Part shown: positions 40,308 through 49,047 of the stretch, piece after piece | Position numbering within the stretch: the stretch's first letter is position 1 | How the letters are laid out: each line of letters opens with the position of its first letter | From: Ramlibacter henchirensis | GTDB lineage: Bacteria > Pseudomonadota > Gammaproteobacteria > Burkholderiales > Burkholderiaceae_C | Direction of reading: 5' to 3' | Length of the DNA stretch: 64,000 nt | NCBI RefSeq assembly: GCF_004682015.1 | Contig: NZ_SMLM01000003.1 | Location: 62,001-126,000, forward strand | Position numbers and translations under genes: made by a program | The notes under the pieces: generated by a model | Database searches by the model: none | Told to the model about the DNA's origin: nothing | The model's input: only the letters and a program-made list of their open reading frames with translations

Positions 40308-42362
40308 ATGTCCGCCGTGCATTCCGAACACCTGCTCGCCGAGGTGGCCGCGCTGCCGCAGCTGCCCGGTGTCTACCGCTACTTCGATGCCGATGGCGGC
40401 GTGCTGTACGTGGGCAAGGCGCGCAACCTGAAGAAGCGCGTCTCCAGCTACTTCCAGAAGAACCACGGCGGCACGCGCATCGGCCACATGATCTCGCGCA
40501 TCGCGCGGATGGAGACCACGGTCGTGCGCTCCGAGGCCGAGGCGCTGCTGCTCGAGAACAACCTCATCAAGGCGCTCGACCCGAAGTACAACATCCTGTT
40601 CCGGGACGACAAGAGCTATCCCTACCTGAAGATCCACGGCGCGCCCGACAAGGTGGGCTTCGACGACGCGGCGGCCGCGCAGGGCTCGCACTCCGCGGCC
40701 GACTTCCCGCGGGTCGCGTACTACCGCGGCTCGGTCGACCGCAAGCACCGCTACTTCGGGCCTTACCCCAGCGCCTGGGCGGTGAAGGAATCGATCCAGC
40801 TGCTGCAGAAGGTGTTCCGCCTGCGCACCTGCGAGGACACGGTGTTCGCCAACCGCACGCGGCCCTGCCTGCTGTACCAGATCAAGCGTTGCTCCGGCCC
40901 GTGCGTGAACCTGGTGACGCCGCAGGACTACCGCGAGGACGTGCGCAATGCCGAAGCGTTCCTGCGCGGCGAAACGCAGGCGGTGCTGGCGCAACTCGAA
41001 TCGCGCATGGTGCAGCACGCGCAGAGGCTGGAGTTCGAGCAGGCCGCCGAACTGCGCAACCAGATGTCCGCTCTGTCCAAGGTGCTGCACCAGCAGTCGG
41101 TGGACACCGGCTCCGACAAGGACGCGGACATCCTGGCCGTGAAGGTGCAGGGCGGAAAAGCCTGCGTGAACCTCGCGATGGTTCGCGGTGGCCGCCACCT
41201 GGGCGATCGGCCGTACTTTCCTTCGCACGTCGAGGACGCGGCCGCGGTGCAGGACTTCGACGATGCGCAGGACGCCGCGCCGGCGCAGCCGGTGGAGGTG
41301 CAGGTGCTGGAGGCCTTCATCGCGCAGCACTACATCGGCGTGCCCACGCCGCCGACGCTGATCACCAGCGTCGCGGTCAGCCGTGAACTGGTCGCGGCGT
41401 TGTCCGAGCAGACCGGCGTGAAGATCACCGCGGTCCACCAGCCGCGCGAGCAGCGCCGGCTGTGGCTGGAAATGGCGGAGAAGAACGCGGGCCTGCAGCT
41501 CGCCCGGCTTCTGGCGGAGGAAGGTTCGCAGCAGGCGCGCACGCGCTCGCTGGTGGAAGCGTTGCATCTCGAGCCCGACGATCTCGATGCATTCCGCGTC
41601 GAATGCTTCGACATCTCGCACACGGCGGGCGAGGCGACCCAGGCGTCGTGCGTGGTGTTCCACCACCACAAGATGCAGAACAGCGAATACAGGCGCTACA
41701 ACATCGAGGGCATCACGCCGGGCGATGACTACGCTGCGATGCGGCAGGTGCTCACGCGGCGCTATGCGCGGCTGGCCGACGCGGGCCGCGATTCGCCGGA
41801 AGCGTCACCGCCGATCACGGAGGAAGGGCCTGGGGTGGAGGCCGAGGCTGCGCCGTGCGCTGAAGGCGACGAGGCACCGCGCAAGAAGCCATCCGCCCGC
41901 GGCGGCGCGCCTCGATTGCCGGACCTGGTGCTGGTCGATGGCGGGCGCGGCCAGGTGAGCATGGCGCGCGAGGTGTTCGCCGAGTTGGGCCTGGACCTTT
42001 CCGTCATCGTCGGCGTGGAGAAAGGCGAGGGCCGCCGCGTGGGCCTGGAGGAACTGGTCTTCGCCGACGGCCGCGAGAAGGTCTATTTGGGCAAGGATTC
42101 CGCGGCGCTGATGCTGGTCGCGCAGATTCGCGACGAGGCCCACCGCTTCGCCATCACCGGCATGCGCGCGCGCCGGGCCAAGGTGCGCGTCGGCGGCAGC
42201 AAGCTGGAAGAGATCCCCGGCATCGGTGCGAAAAAGCGAGCACGGCTGCTGCAACGCTTCGGAGGCATCCGCGGCGTGGCCTCGGCAGGCGTGGATGACA
42301 TCGCCGCGGTGGAAGGCATCGGGCGAGAACTGGCGGAGGAAATCTATCGTGCGCTGCATTAA
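40308..42362 (+). CDS. uvrC: Excinuclease ABC subunit C
   Basis: Makes both incisions in nucleotide excision repair after damage recognition by UvrAB. The 684-residue protein has the N-terminal GIY-YIG nuclease ([21 protein letters not shown]), a cysteine cluster region ([13 protein letters not shown]), the UVR helical segment ([12 protein letters not shown]) and the RNase H-like nuclease ([20 protein letters not shown]). C-terminal helix-hairpin-helix repeats end it ([13 protein letters not shown]). An insertion-like charged segment near 500-540 ([18 protein letters not shown]) breaks the RNase H-like part. ATG 40308; the 3' end overlaps the next lipoprotein gene by 14 bases. Confidence 0.96.
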   Translation: MSAVHSEHLLAEVAALPQLPGVYRYFDADGGVLYVGKARNLKKRVSSYFQKNHGGTRIGHMISRIARMETTVVRSEAEALLLENNLIKALDPKYNILFRDDKSYPYLKIHGAPDKVGFDDAAAAQGSHSAADFPRVAYYRGSVDRKHRYFGPYPSAWAVKESIQLLQKVFRLRTCEDTVFANRTRPCLLYQIKRCSGPCVNLVTPQDYREDVRNAEAFLRGETQAVLAQLESRMVQHAQRLEFEQAAELRNQMSALSKVLHQQSVDTGSDKDADILAVKVQGGKACVNLAMVRGGRHLGDRPYFPSHVEDAAAVQDFDDAQDAAPAQPVEVQVLEAFIAQHYIGVPTPPTLITSVAVSRELVAALSEQTGVKITAVHQPREQRRLWLEMAEKNAGLQLARLLAEEGSQQARTRSLVEALHLEPDDLDAFRVECFDISHTAGEATQASCVVFHHHKMQNSEYRRYNIEGITPGDDYAAMRQVLTRRYARLADAGRDSPEASPPITEEGPGVEAEAAPCAEGDEAPRKKPSARGGAPRLPDLVLVDGGRGQVSMAREVFAELGLDLSVIVGVEKGEGRRVGLEELVFADGREKVYLGKDSAALMLVAQIRDEAHRFAITGMRARRAKVRVGGSKLEEIPGIGAKKRARLLQRFGGIRGVASAGVDDIAAVEGIGRELAEEIYRALH

Positions 42363-42846
42363 GACCCTGACGTGCGCCTGCGCCGCGTTGCTGGCCGCCT
42401 GCGAATCGCCCGGTCCGTCCTCGACGCCGGCCACCGTCGCCGGTGCGGGGACGCAGTCCGCGAGGGTCGCCGGCGCCACGATCCCGCCGCCGCCGAACCC
42501 CTCCGTGCGCGCACGCGACTGGACCGAGTACAAGATCCGCGCCGCCCGTCGAATCCAGCTGGCCAATCCGGCCGAGACCTTCTCCGGGCCCTTGCCCGAC
42601 CCGCTGCAGTCAATCCCGGTGCTGCAGGTGCACCTGAACCGCGACGGCTCGGTGCGCGACATCAGCGTGCTGCGCACGCCGCGCCAATCGCCCGAGACGC
42701 TGCAGATGGCGATCCGCGCCATCCAGCGCGCGGCGCCTTTCGAGCCGGTGGCACACCTGCCGCGCCCGTGGCAGTTCAACGAGACTTTCCTCTACAACGA
42801 AGACCTCAAGTTCCAGCTGCGCTCGCTGGTGGAAGCCGTGCCCTGA
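42349..42846 (+). CDS. TonB C-terminal-like periplasmic lipoprotein
   Basis: A 165-residue protein starting at GTG 42349, inside the end of uvrC. The start is supported by the signal sequence [20 protein letters not shown] with lipobox LLAAC. A proline-rich spacer ([11 protein letters not shown]) follows, then a TonB-C-like domain: [20 protein letters not shown] and [18 protein letters not shown]. It lacks an N-terminal TonB membrane anchor, so it is not a canonical energy transducer. It sits between uvrC and pgsA. Function unknown; a cell-envelope role is likely. Confidence 0.78.
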   Translation: MRCIKTLTCACAALLAACESPGPSSTPATVAGAGTQSARVAGATIPPPPNPSVRARDWTEYKIRAARRIQLANPAETFSGPLPDPLQSIPVLQVHLNRDGSVRDISVLRTPRQSPETLQMAIRAIQRAAPFEPVAHLPRPWQFNETFLYNEDLKFQLRSLVEAVP

Positions 42847-42882
42847 GCGGGCAAGGGGGCGCGCCATGACAGAATCGCGCCC

Positions 42883-43452
42883 ATGTTTTTCACGGTCCCC
42901 ACGATCCTGACCTGGACGCGCATCGTCGCGATCCCCTTGATCGTCGGGGTGTTCTACCTGCGCACGCCGCCCGAAGCGGTGCAGAACCTGGTCGCCACGG
43001 TGATGTTCATCGCCTTCGCGCTCACGGACTGGCTGGACGGGTTCCTCGCGCGGCGGCTCAAGCAGATGTCGGCCTTCGGCGCCTTCCTCGACCCCGTGGC
43101 GGACAAGTTCCTGGTCTGCGCGTCGCTGCTGGTGCTGGTGCACCTCGGGCGAGCCGACGTGTTCGTCGCGTTGATCATCATCGGCCGCGAGATCGCCATT
43201 TCCGCGCTGCGCGAGTGGATGGCGCAGATCGGCGCGGCGCGCAGCGTCGCCGTGCACATGCTCGGCAAGGTGAAGACGACCGTGCAGATGATCGCCATTC
43301 CCTTCCTGCTGTACGACGGGTCCCTGTTCGGTCTGGTCGACACCGGCGTGTGGGGCCGCTGGTTGATCTGGGCCGCCGCGATCCTCACGGTCTGGTCGAT
43401 GGTGTACTACCTGCGCAAGGCGCTGCCGGAAATCCGCCAGCGGGTGAAGTGA
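42883..43452 (+). CDS. pgsA: CDP-diacylglycerol-glycerol-3-phosphate 3-phosphatidyltransferase
   Basis: Committed step of phosphatidylglycerol and cardiolipin synthesis at the inner membrane. The 189-residue protein has about four to five transmembrane helices and the CDP-alcohol phosphotransferase motif DWLDGFLARRLKQMSAFG continuing AFLDPVADK, with the expected Asp residues. ATG 42883 lies seven bases after a CAGAAT hexamer without a ribosome binding site. It follows uvrC, the order common in proteobacteria. Confidence 0.95.
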   Translation: MFFTVPTILTWTRIVAIPLIVGVFYLRTPPEAVQNLVATVMFIAFALTDWLDGFLARRLKQMSAFGAFLDPVADKFLVCASLLVLVHLGRADVFVALIIIGREIAISALREWMAQIGAARSVAVHMLGKVKTTVQMIAIPFLLYDGSLFGLVDTGVWGRWLIWAAAILTVWSMVYYLRKALPEIRQRVK

Positions 43453-43462
43453 GTTGCGCGCC

Positions 43463-44389
43463 ATGACCGACCAAGGCCGGCAGGACCTGCTGGTGCGGGC
43501 GATGCCCGCCGTCTTCGTCCTGATCTGGAGCACCGGCTTCATCGTGGCGCGCTACGGCATGCCGCATGCGCCGCCGATGAAATTCCTCGCGGTGCGCTAT
43601 GCGCTCTCGGTGGCGTGCTTCCTCGTGTGGGCGTCACTGGCGCGAGCCGCCTGGCCGGCCAACCGCAAGCAGATCGGGCACCTCGCCGTGACCGGCATCC
43701 TCATGCACGCGGGTTATCTCGGCGGGGTATGGGCCGCGGTCAAGGACGGCATGGGCGCGGGATTGTCGGCGCTGCTCGTCAGCCTGCAGCCGGTGCTGAC
43801 GGCTTTCTGGGTGTCGGGCCGCGGCGGTGAAGTGGGGCGCCGCCAGTGGATGGGGCTGGCGCTCGGCCTGGCCGGACTGGTGCTGGTGGTCTGGCAGAAG
43901 CTGGGGATGGGTGAGGTGCATGCGCGCAACCTCACGTTCGCCCTGATCGCGCTGTTCTCGATCACGGCGGGCACGCTCTACCAGAAGCGCTTCGTGCAGC
44001 CCTGCGATGTGCGCACGGCCAACCTGGTGCAGCTGGCCGCGGCCTTCGTGGTCACGCTGCCGCTGGCACTGCTGGAAGCGGAAACGATGCGCTGGTTCGA
44101 CGCGTCCGGTTCACTCAACGCGCAACTCGTCGGCGCCATGGCCTGGTCCGTGCTCGGCCTCACGCTGGGCGGCAGCTCGCTGCTCTACCTGCTGATCCAG
44201 CGCGGCGCTGCCACGACCGTGACGAGCCTGATGTACCTGGTGCCGCCGGCCACCGCGCTGATGGCCTGGGCGCTGTTCGGCGAGCCGATCACCGCGGCCA
44301 TCGTGGCGGGCGTCGCGCTCACCGCCGTCGGCGTCAGCCTCGTGGTGCGCGCGCCCGCGCCGGTCCGACCGCAGCAGAATCGGGCCTAG
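43463..44389 (+). CDS. DMT-superfamily transporter, EamA family
   Basis: Inner membrane protein of 308 residues with ten predicted transmembrane helices in two EamA repeats (LIWSTGFIVARYGMPHAPP in the first, LMYLVPPATALMAWALFGEP in the second). Such proteins usually export amino acids, metabolites or drugs; no substrate can be assigned. ATG 43463 lies ten bases after the pgsA stop, so it probably shares that transcript. Confidence 0.87.
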   Translation: MTDQGRQDLLVRAMPAVFVLIWSTGFIVARYGMPHAPPMKFLAVRYALSVACFLVWASLARAAWPANRKQIGHLAVTGILMHAGYLGGVWAAVKDGMGAGLSALLVSLQPVLTAFWVSGRGGEVGRRQWMGLALGLAGLVLVVWQKLGMGEVHARNLTFALIALFSITAGTLYQKRFVQPCDVRTANLVQLAAAFVVTLPLALLEAETMRWFDASGSLNAQLVGAMAWSVLGLTLGGSSLLYLLIQRGAATTVTSLMYLVPPATALMAWALFGEPITAAIVAGVALTAVGVSLVVRAPAPVRPQQNRA

Positions 44390-44424
44390 CGCCGCGCGCG
44401 CGGCACAGCACTGAAGGAGCAAGC

Positions 44425-45510
44425 ATGGGCAAGAAGAGGATCGCCGTAATCGCCGGCGACGGCATCGGCAAGGAAGTGATGCCGGAAGGCGTGCGGGTCA
44501 TGGACGCGGCCGCGCGCAGGTTCGGCATAGACCTGCAGTTCGACCACTTCGACTTCTCGAGCTGGGACTACTACGAGAAGCACGGCAAGATGCTGCCGGA
44601 CGACTGGAAGGACCGCATCGGCGGGCACGACGCCATCTTCTTCGGCGCGGTGGGCTGGCCCGAGAAGATCGCGGACCACGTGTCGCTGTGGGGATCGCTG
44701 CTGCTGTTCCGGCGCGAGTTCGACCAGTACGTGAACCTGCGCCCCGCGCGCCTGATGCCCGGCATCATCGCGCCCGTGGTGCGCCGCGACGGCAGCAGGC
44801 GCGAGCCCGGCGAGATCGACATGTACATCGTGCGCGAGAACACCGAGGGCGAGTACTCCAGCATCGGCGGCCGCATGTACCCCGGCACCGAGCGCGAGAT
44901 CGTCATGCAGGAAACCGTGATGTCGCGCGTGGGCGTGGACCGCGTGCTGAAGTTCGCCTTCGAGCTGGCGCGCTCGCGGCCGAAGAAGCACCTCACCAGC
45001 GCCACCAAGTCCAACGGCATCGCGATCACGATGCCGTACTGGGACGAGCGCGTGGCCGAGATGGCCAGGTCCTATCCCGACATCAAGACCGACAAGTTCC
45101 ACATCGACATCCTCACCGCGCACTTCGTGCAGCGCCCCGACTTCTTCGACGTGGTGGTGGCGAGCAACCTTTTCGGTGACATCCTCAGCGACCTCGGACC
45201 TGCATGCACGGGCACGATCGGGATCGCGCCGAGCGCCAACCTGAATCCGGATCGCAGGTTCCCTTCGCTGTTCGAACCGGTGCACGGGTCGGCGCCCGAC
45301 ATCGCGGGCCGCAACATCGCGAACCCGATCGGGCAGATCTGGTGCGGCGCGATGATGCTGGACTTCCTCGGCCACAAGGACGCGCACGACGCGGTGCTGC
45401 GTGCGATCGAGCAGGCGCTCGATCCCAGATCCGGTGCGCCGCGCACCGCGGACATCGGCGGCAAGGCGACGACGACGGACCTGGGCAAGGCCATCGCATC
45501 GGCGATCTGA
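44425..45510 (+). CDS. Tartrate dehydrogenase / D-malate dehydrogenase-like (isopropylmalate dehydrogenase family)
   Basis: NAD-dependent beta-decarboxylating dehydrogenase of 361 residues. Motifs are AGDGIGKEVMPEG at the N-terminus, RENTEGEYSSIGGRM in the substrate loop, and the metal/NAD part NLFGDILSDLGPAC and EPVHGSAPDIAG. The pattern is closer to TtuC/DmlA, acting on tartrate, D-malate and related acids, than to LeuB. ATG 44425 has an AGGAG site. It is followed by the promoter region of the HU gene. Confidence 0.88.
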   Translation: MGKKRIAVIAGDGIGKEVMPEGVRVMDAAARRFGIDLQFDHFDFSSWDYYEKHGKMLPDDWKDRIGGHDAIFFGAVGWPEKIADHVSLWGSLLLFRREFDQYVNLRPARLMPGIIAPVVRRDGSRREPGEIDMYIVRENTEGEYSSIGGRMYPGTEREIVMQETVMSRVGVDRVLKFAFELARSRPKKHLTSATKSNGIAITMPYWDERVAEMARSYPDIKTDKFHIDILTAHFVQRPDFFDVVVASNLFGDILSDLGPACTGTIGIAPSANLNPDRRFPSLFEPVHGSAPDIAGRNIANPIGQIWCGAMMLDFLGHKDAHDAVLRAIEQALDPRSGAPRTADIGGKATTTDLGKAIASAI

Positions 45511-45630
45511 GGCTCGAGCCGGAACCTGCATCGCGTGACAAAGTGCGTGGGGCCGCGGCGCCGGAACCCGCGCCACGCAAGGCTTTGCGCCCGAAATGGG
45601 CGCTCGGCTGTTGTAAAGGTGCGAGCCTTA

Positions 45631-45659
45631 TTGACAGGGCCAGACACCGTGGCTTTAAT
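45631..45659 (+). promoter_or_regulatory. Strong sigma-70 promoter of the HU gene
   Basis: Consensus TTGACA (45631-45636), 17-base spacer, and TTTAAT (45654-45659). Transcription should start near 45666, giving a leader of about 135 bases before the GTG start. The leader contains an A/T-rich patch (AAAAATTTTTAAGAG, about 45750-45764) unlike its surroundings. Confidence 0.7.
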
Positions 45660-45801
45660 CGGGCGCAGTGGCCTACGGCCGCGCTGAAAGTCTCCCTTCC
45701 CCTTGGCAAAACGGCACCGCGATGGCGTGCTGCAGGGGGCCGGGAGACAAAAATTTTTAAGAGACGTCCTGTCCAACTATTTCTCTGAACGAGGGGCTCC
45801 C

Positions 45802-46074
45802 GTGAACAAAACAGAACTGATCGAGCACATCGCGAAGCATGCCGACATCTCGAAGGCGGCAGCTACGCGGGCGCTGGAATCGATGATCGGCGCCGTCAAG
45901 ACGACGCTGAAGAAGGGCGGCTCCGTGTCGCTGGTGGGATTCGGCACCTTCGCGGTCGGCAAGCGCGCCGCCCGCAGCGGCCGCAATCCGCGCACCGGCG
46001 CGCAGATTAAAATCAAGGCCGCCAAGGTGCCCAAGTTCCGTCCCGGCAAGGCGCTCAAGGATGCGCTGAACTGA
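45802..46074 (+). CDS. DNA-binding protein HU
   Basis: Nucleoid protein of 90 residues that bends DNA as a dimer. The GTG start at 45802 ([18 protein letters not shown]) fits the family and has GAGGGG upstream; the longer open frame to 45703 is leader. The beta-arm region is [20 protein letters not shown] with the DNA-intercalating proline in RNPRTG. A consensus promoter lies 140-170 bases upstream. tRNA-Val follows 17 bases after the stop and may be read from the same promoter. Confidence 0.95.
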   Translation: MNKTELIEHIAKHADISKAAATRALESMIGAVKTTLKKGGSVSLVGFGTFAVGKRAARSGRNPRTGAQIKIKAAKVPKFRPGKALKDALN

Positions 46075-46091
46075 CGACAGATCGCCCGGTG

Positions 46092-46167
46092 GGGTGCTTA
46101 GCTCAGCTGGTAGAGCGGCGCCCTTACAAGGCGTAGGTCGGCGGTTCGATCCCGTCAGCACCCACCA
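46092..46167 (+). tRNA. tRNA-Val, anticodon TAC
   Basis: A 76-base tRNA with encoded CCA. Acceptor arms GGGTGCT and AGCACCC pair, the D-arm is AGCTCAGCTGGTAGAGC, the anticodon loop is CTTACAA, and the T-arm is GTTCGATCC. It has no promoter of its own between the HU stop and its first base, so cotranscription with HU is likely. Confidence 0.97.
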
Positions 46168-46175
46168 ACCCCGCG

Positions 46176-46206
46176 AAGGCGAACGGAATGTTCGCCTTTT
46201 GTTTTT
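46176..46206 (+). terminator. Terminator after tRNA-Val
   Basis: Stem AAGGCGAAC / GTTCGCCTT with a five-base loop, followed by TTTTGTTTTT. Confidence 0.9.
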
Positions 46207-46245
46207 CCGGGCCCCGAGTTCGGTATTGAGAGTCGAGAGTCGCGC

Positions 46246-48174
46246 ATGTTTGATTTCGTCCGCAAGCACAACCGCGTCATGCAGGTGCTGCTGTTCCTGC
46301 TGATCGTGCCGTCGTTCGTGCTGTTCGGCCTGGAGGGCTACAACCGCTTCCAGGAGCGCGGCGCCACCGTGGCCAAGGTCGACGGCCAGTCGATCTCGCA
46401 GTCCGACTGGGACAACCAGCACAGGAACCGCATCGACCGGCTGCGCGAGCAGGCGCCCAACATCGATGCCAAGCTGCTCGATTCGCCGCAGGCGCGCTAC
46501 GCGACGCTGCAGGAGATGGTGCGCGATCGCGTGTTGATCGCCGCCGCCGCGAAGGGCCGCCTCACCGCCAGCGACCAGAGGCTGGCGCGCGAGCTGGAAT
46601 CGAACGAAGTGATCGCGTCGCTGCGCGGCCCCGACGGCCGCCTGAACATGGACGCGTACAAGCAGCTGCTCGGCCGCCAGGGCCTCACGCCGCAGATGTT
46701 CGAGGAGCAGGTGCGCAGCGACATCGCGCAGCGCCAGGTGCTGGGCGGCGTGGCCGCCACGGGCCTGGCCACGCCGGCGCAGGCATCGGTGTCTCTGGGC
46801 GCGTTCTTCGAGCGCCGCGAAGTGCAGGTGAGCCGCTTCGACGCGGCCGCCTACCAGTCGAAGGTGAATCCCACGCCGGCGGAGATCGAGGCCTTCTACA
46901 AGGAGAACCCGCAGCTGTTCCAGGCGCCGGAGCAGGCGTCGATCGAGTACGTGGTGCTCGACACGGCCACCGTGCAGAAGGGCATCGTGGTCAACGAGCA
47001 GGACCTCAAGACCTACTACGAACAGAACCTGGCCCGCCTGGCCGGCCAGGAAGAGCGCCGCTCCAGCCACATCCTGCTGGAAGTGCCCAAGAACGCGCCG
47101 GCGGCGCAACGCGAGCAGGCCAAGGCCAAGGCGCAGGAGCTGCTGGACGCCGCGCGCAAGGCGCCGCAGACGTTCGGCGAGCTGGCGAAGAAGAACTCGG
47201 CCGACCCGGTGTCGGCGGCCAACGGCGGCGACCTGGACTGGTCGGCGCGCGGCGGCTACGCGAGCAAGGCTCTGGAAGACGTCGTCTTCAACCTGAAGAA
47301 GGGCGAAGTGGGCCTGGCCGAAACCGAATTCGGCTGGCACGTGGTGATGGTGACGGACGTGCGCGCGCCGCAGCAGCGCAGCTTCGAGCAGGTGCGGCCG
47401 GAGCTTGAGGCGCAGCTGCGCAAGGAGCAGGCCCAGCGCAAGTTCGCCGAGTCGGCCGATGCGTTCAGCAATGCGGTCTACGAGGCGTCGGACGGCTTCA
47501 AGTCCGTGGCGGACCGATTCAAGGTGGAGATCCGGACCGCCAACAACGTGACGCGCACGCCGGCTCCCGGCTCCACGGGTCCGGTTGCGAATCCCAAGTT
47601 CATCGCCGCCATCTTCTCGCCCGAGAGCGTGGAGAAGAAGCGCAACACCGAAGCGGTGGAGATCGGCCCGGGACAGCTCGCGTCCGCGCGCATCGTGCAG
47701 TACAGCCCGGCGCGCACGCGCCCGCTGGCGGAGGTGCAGGACGACGTGCGCAAGCGCCTGGTCGCCACGCGCGCCGCCGAGATGGCGAAGAAGGAAGGCA
47801 TGGAGAAGCTTCAGGCCTGGAAGGCGAACCCCGCCTCGGCCAGCCTCGCCGAAACCGCCGTGGTCTCCCGCTCCGAGCCCTCGAAGCTGCCGGCCGAAGT
47901 GGTCGAGGCCGCGCTGCGCGCCGACCCCGCGGCGCTGCCGCAGTTCGCCGGCGTCGACTTGGGACCGCAAGGCTATGCCGTGGTGAAGGTGAACAAGGCC
48001 CTGCCGCGCGAAGCGCCGCCGGCGCCGGTCGCCCAGCAGGAGGTGGCGCAGTACACGCAGCTGTGGACGTCCGCCGAGGCGCTGGCCTACTACGAGGTGC
48101 TGCGTGGGCGCTTCAAGGCCCAGATCCTGGTGCCCAAGCCGGCCCCCGAGGCGGGCGCCACGGCCCAGCGCTGA
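46246..48174 (+). CDS. ppiD: PpiD-like periplasmic folding chaperone (SurA_N and parvulin domains)
   Basis: Inner-membrane-anchored periplasmic chaperone of 642 residues that assists outer membrane and secreted proteins near the Sec translocon. The N-terminal anchor is VMQVLLFLLIVPSFVLFGL (about 11-29). A SurA_N-type domain follows (AKVDGQSISQSDWDNQHRN and onward). One parvulin PPIase domain lies around 275-375 (RSSHILLEVPKNAP, NGGDLDWSARGGY, TEFGWHVVMV), and a long C-terminal domain ends the protein. ATG 46246. It lies between tRNA-Val and tRNA-His. Confidence 0.93.
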   Translation: MFDFVRKHNRVMQVLLFLLIVPSFVLFGLEGYNRFQERGATVAKVDGQSISQSDWDNQHRNRIDRLREQAPNIDAKLLDSPQARYATLQEMVRDRVLIAAAAKGRLTASDQRLARELESNEVIASLRGPDGRLNMDAYKQLLGRQGLTPQMFEEQVRSDIAQRQVLGGVAATGLATPAQASVSLGAFFERREVQVSRFDAAAYQSKVNPTPAEIEAFYKENPQLFQAPEQASIEYVVLDTATVQKGIVVNEQDLKTYYEQNLARLAGQEERRSSHILLEVPKNAPAAQREQAKAKAQELLDAARKAPQTFGELAKKNSADPVSAANGGDLDWSARGGYASKALEDVVFNLKKGEVGLAETEFGWHVVMVTDVRAPQQRSFEQVRPELEAQLRKEQAQRKFAESADAFSNAVYEASDGFKSVADRFKVEIRTANNVTRTPAPGSTGPVANPKFIAAIFSPESVEKKRNTEAVEIGPGQLASARIVQYSPARTRPLAEVQDDVRKRLVATRAAEMAKKEGMEKLQAWKANPASASLAETAVVSRSEPSKLPAEVVEAALRADPAALPQFAGVDLGPQGYAVVKVNKALPREAPPAPVAQQEVAQYTQLWTSAEALAYYEVLRGRFKAQILVPKPAPEAGATAQR

Positions 48175-48199
48175 AGCCATCCGGAGCGCGGCCGCGAGC

Positions 48200-48205
48200 T
48201 ATAAT
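48200..48205 (+). promoter_or_regulatory. -10 element of tRNA-His
   Basis: Perfect TATAAT 13 bases before the tRNA-His first base. The -35 region at the end of ppiD is not well conserved. Confidence 0.6.
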
Positions 48206-48218
48206 CCCGGCCTTCGAC

Positions 48219-48295
48219 GGTGGCTGTAGCTCAGTTGGTAGAGTCCCAGATTGTGATTCTGGTTGTCGTGGGTTCGAGTCCCATCAGCCACCCCA
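48219..48295 (+). tRNA. tRNA-His, anticodon GTG
   Basis: A 77-base gene including encoded CCA and the extra 5' G(-1) typical of tRNA-His. Acceptor arms GTGGCTG and CAGCCAC pair, the anticodon loop reads TTGTGAT, and the T-arm is GGTTCGAGTCC. A terminator follows ten bases later and then an orphan gene of different composition. Confidence 0.97.
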
Positions 48296-48304
48296 ATTTT
48301 CGAG

Positions 48305-48330
48305 AGCCCCGCTTCGCGGGGCTTTTTCTT
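48305..48330 (+). terminator. Terminator after tRNA-His
   Basis: Stem AGCCCCGC / GCGGGGCT with a TTC-type loop, then TTTTTCTTTT. Confidence 0.92.
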
Positions 48331-48406
48331 TTGCGAGACCTCCGTGAGGGCGCAAGGGCCTGGATAGATGCCAGCATCCTCGCAAATTCACCGCCGAGGG
48401 TCCCGC

Positions 48407-49012
48407 ATGGCTGATTCACGTGTAAGGTTCGTCGAGCTGAGCAGATCGGGCGCTCTAGCACTGCAGCAGTGCCGTTGGGAGAACGACGCGATAGTGCTCG
48501 CGCTTCTGCTGGAGCCTTGCGAAGACGCGCCGAAGGAAAACTGGGCGGTACGTATTGAGCAGCCATTTGAGGAGCGGCTCTCAGGCGGTTGGGTCGAGCC
48601 GTTTGGATTCGCGGACGAGCACCCCGTACTCCTGCCGTGGAAAGAAGACCAGTGTGACATCTACTTCACCGACAACGCCTTATCGGCCGCGAGTCTCTTG
48701 GGCATTGTTGCAATGGCTTGTTCCCAGATCGTGGGCGACTGGTTGCCGGCCTCGCGGTTTCTCAATAACGGCCTGAATCTAGTTGCTGGAGAGCGCTCGC
48801 CTCACGGACTGCTCGGCCGGTTCCCGCGCTCGCTGGCGAGTGCGATCCTGTCGCAGTTGCCGCAAGACTCCATCCGCGCTGTCCTGGTGAACTCGCGACC
48901 GCCACATTACTGGGATGGCATCCAGTTTGTGGCTTATCCGGACGATCTGCAGGTGCTGACGTTCGGGTCGTCGTTCGTGGTGGGCGCGGGATTCACGTTC
49001 ACCGGCCCGTGA
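48407..49012 (+). CDS. Orphan hypothetical protein next to tRNA-His, probably acquired
   Basis: I do not recognise this 201-residue protein. Start ATG 48407 (MADSRVRFVELSRSG) is preferred over ATG 48368 because a GAGGG lies six bases upstream. No signal peptide is seen. There is one moderately hydrophobic helix (SAASLLGIVAMACSQIVGDW, about 95-114), and the C-terminus is small and aromatic (SFVVGAGFTFTGP). The DNA is visibly poorer in G and C than its neighbours and uses codons rare here (AGA, AGG, CTA, TTG, GTA). It sits directly after tRNA-His, a frequent integration site. No integrase or second att half is visible, so it may be the remnant cargo of a decayed element. Confidence 0.72.
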   Translation: MADSRVRFVELSRSGALALQQCRWENDAIVLALLLEPCEDAPKENWAVRIEQPFEERLSGGWVEPFGFADEHPVLLPWKEDQCDIYFTDNALSAASLLGIVAMACSQIVGDWLPASRFLNNGLNLVAGERSPHGLLGRFPRSLASAILSQLPQDSIRAVLVNSRPPHYWDGIQFVAYPDDLQVLTFGSSFVVGAGFTFTGP

Positions 49013-49047
49013 TCGCATGGACTCTCCGCGTTTGATCCGGGGCGGCT

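Noticed and set aside
45703..45801. Longer HU frame from ATG 45703
   Set aside because: The added 33 residues are not HU-like, while GTG 45802 has a ribosome binding site and gives the normal 90 residues.
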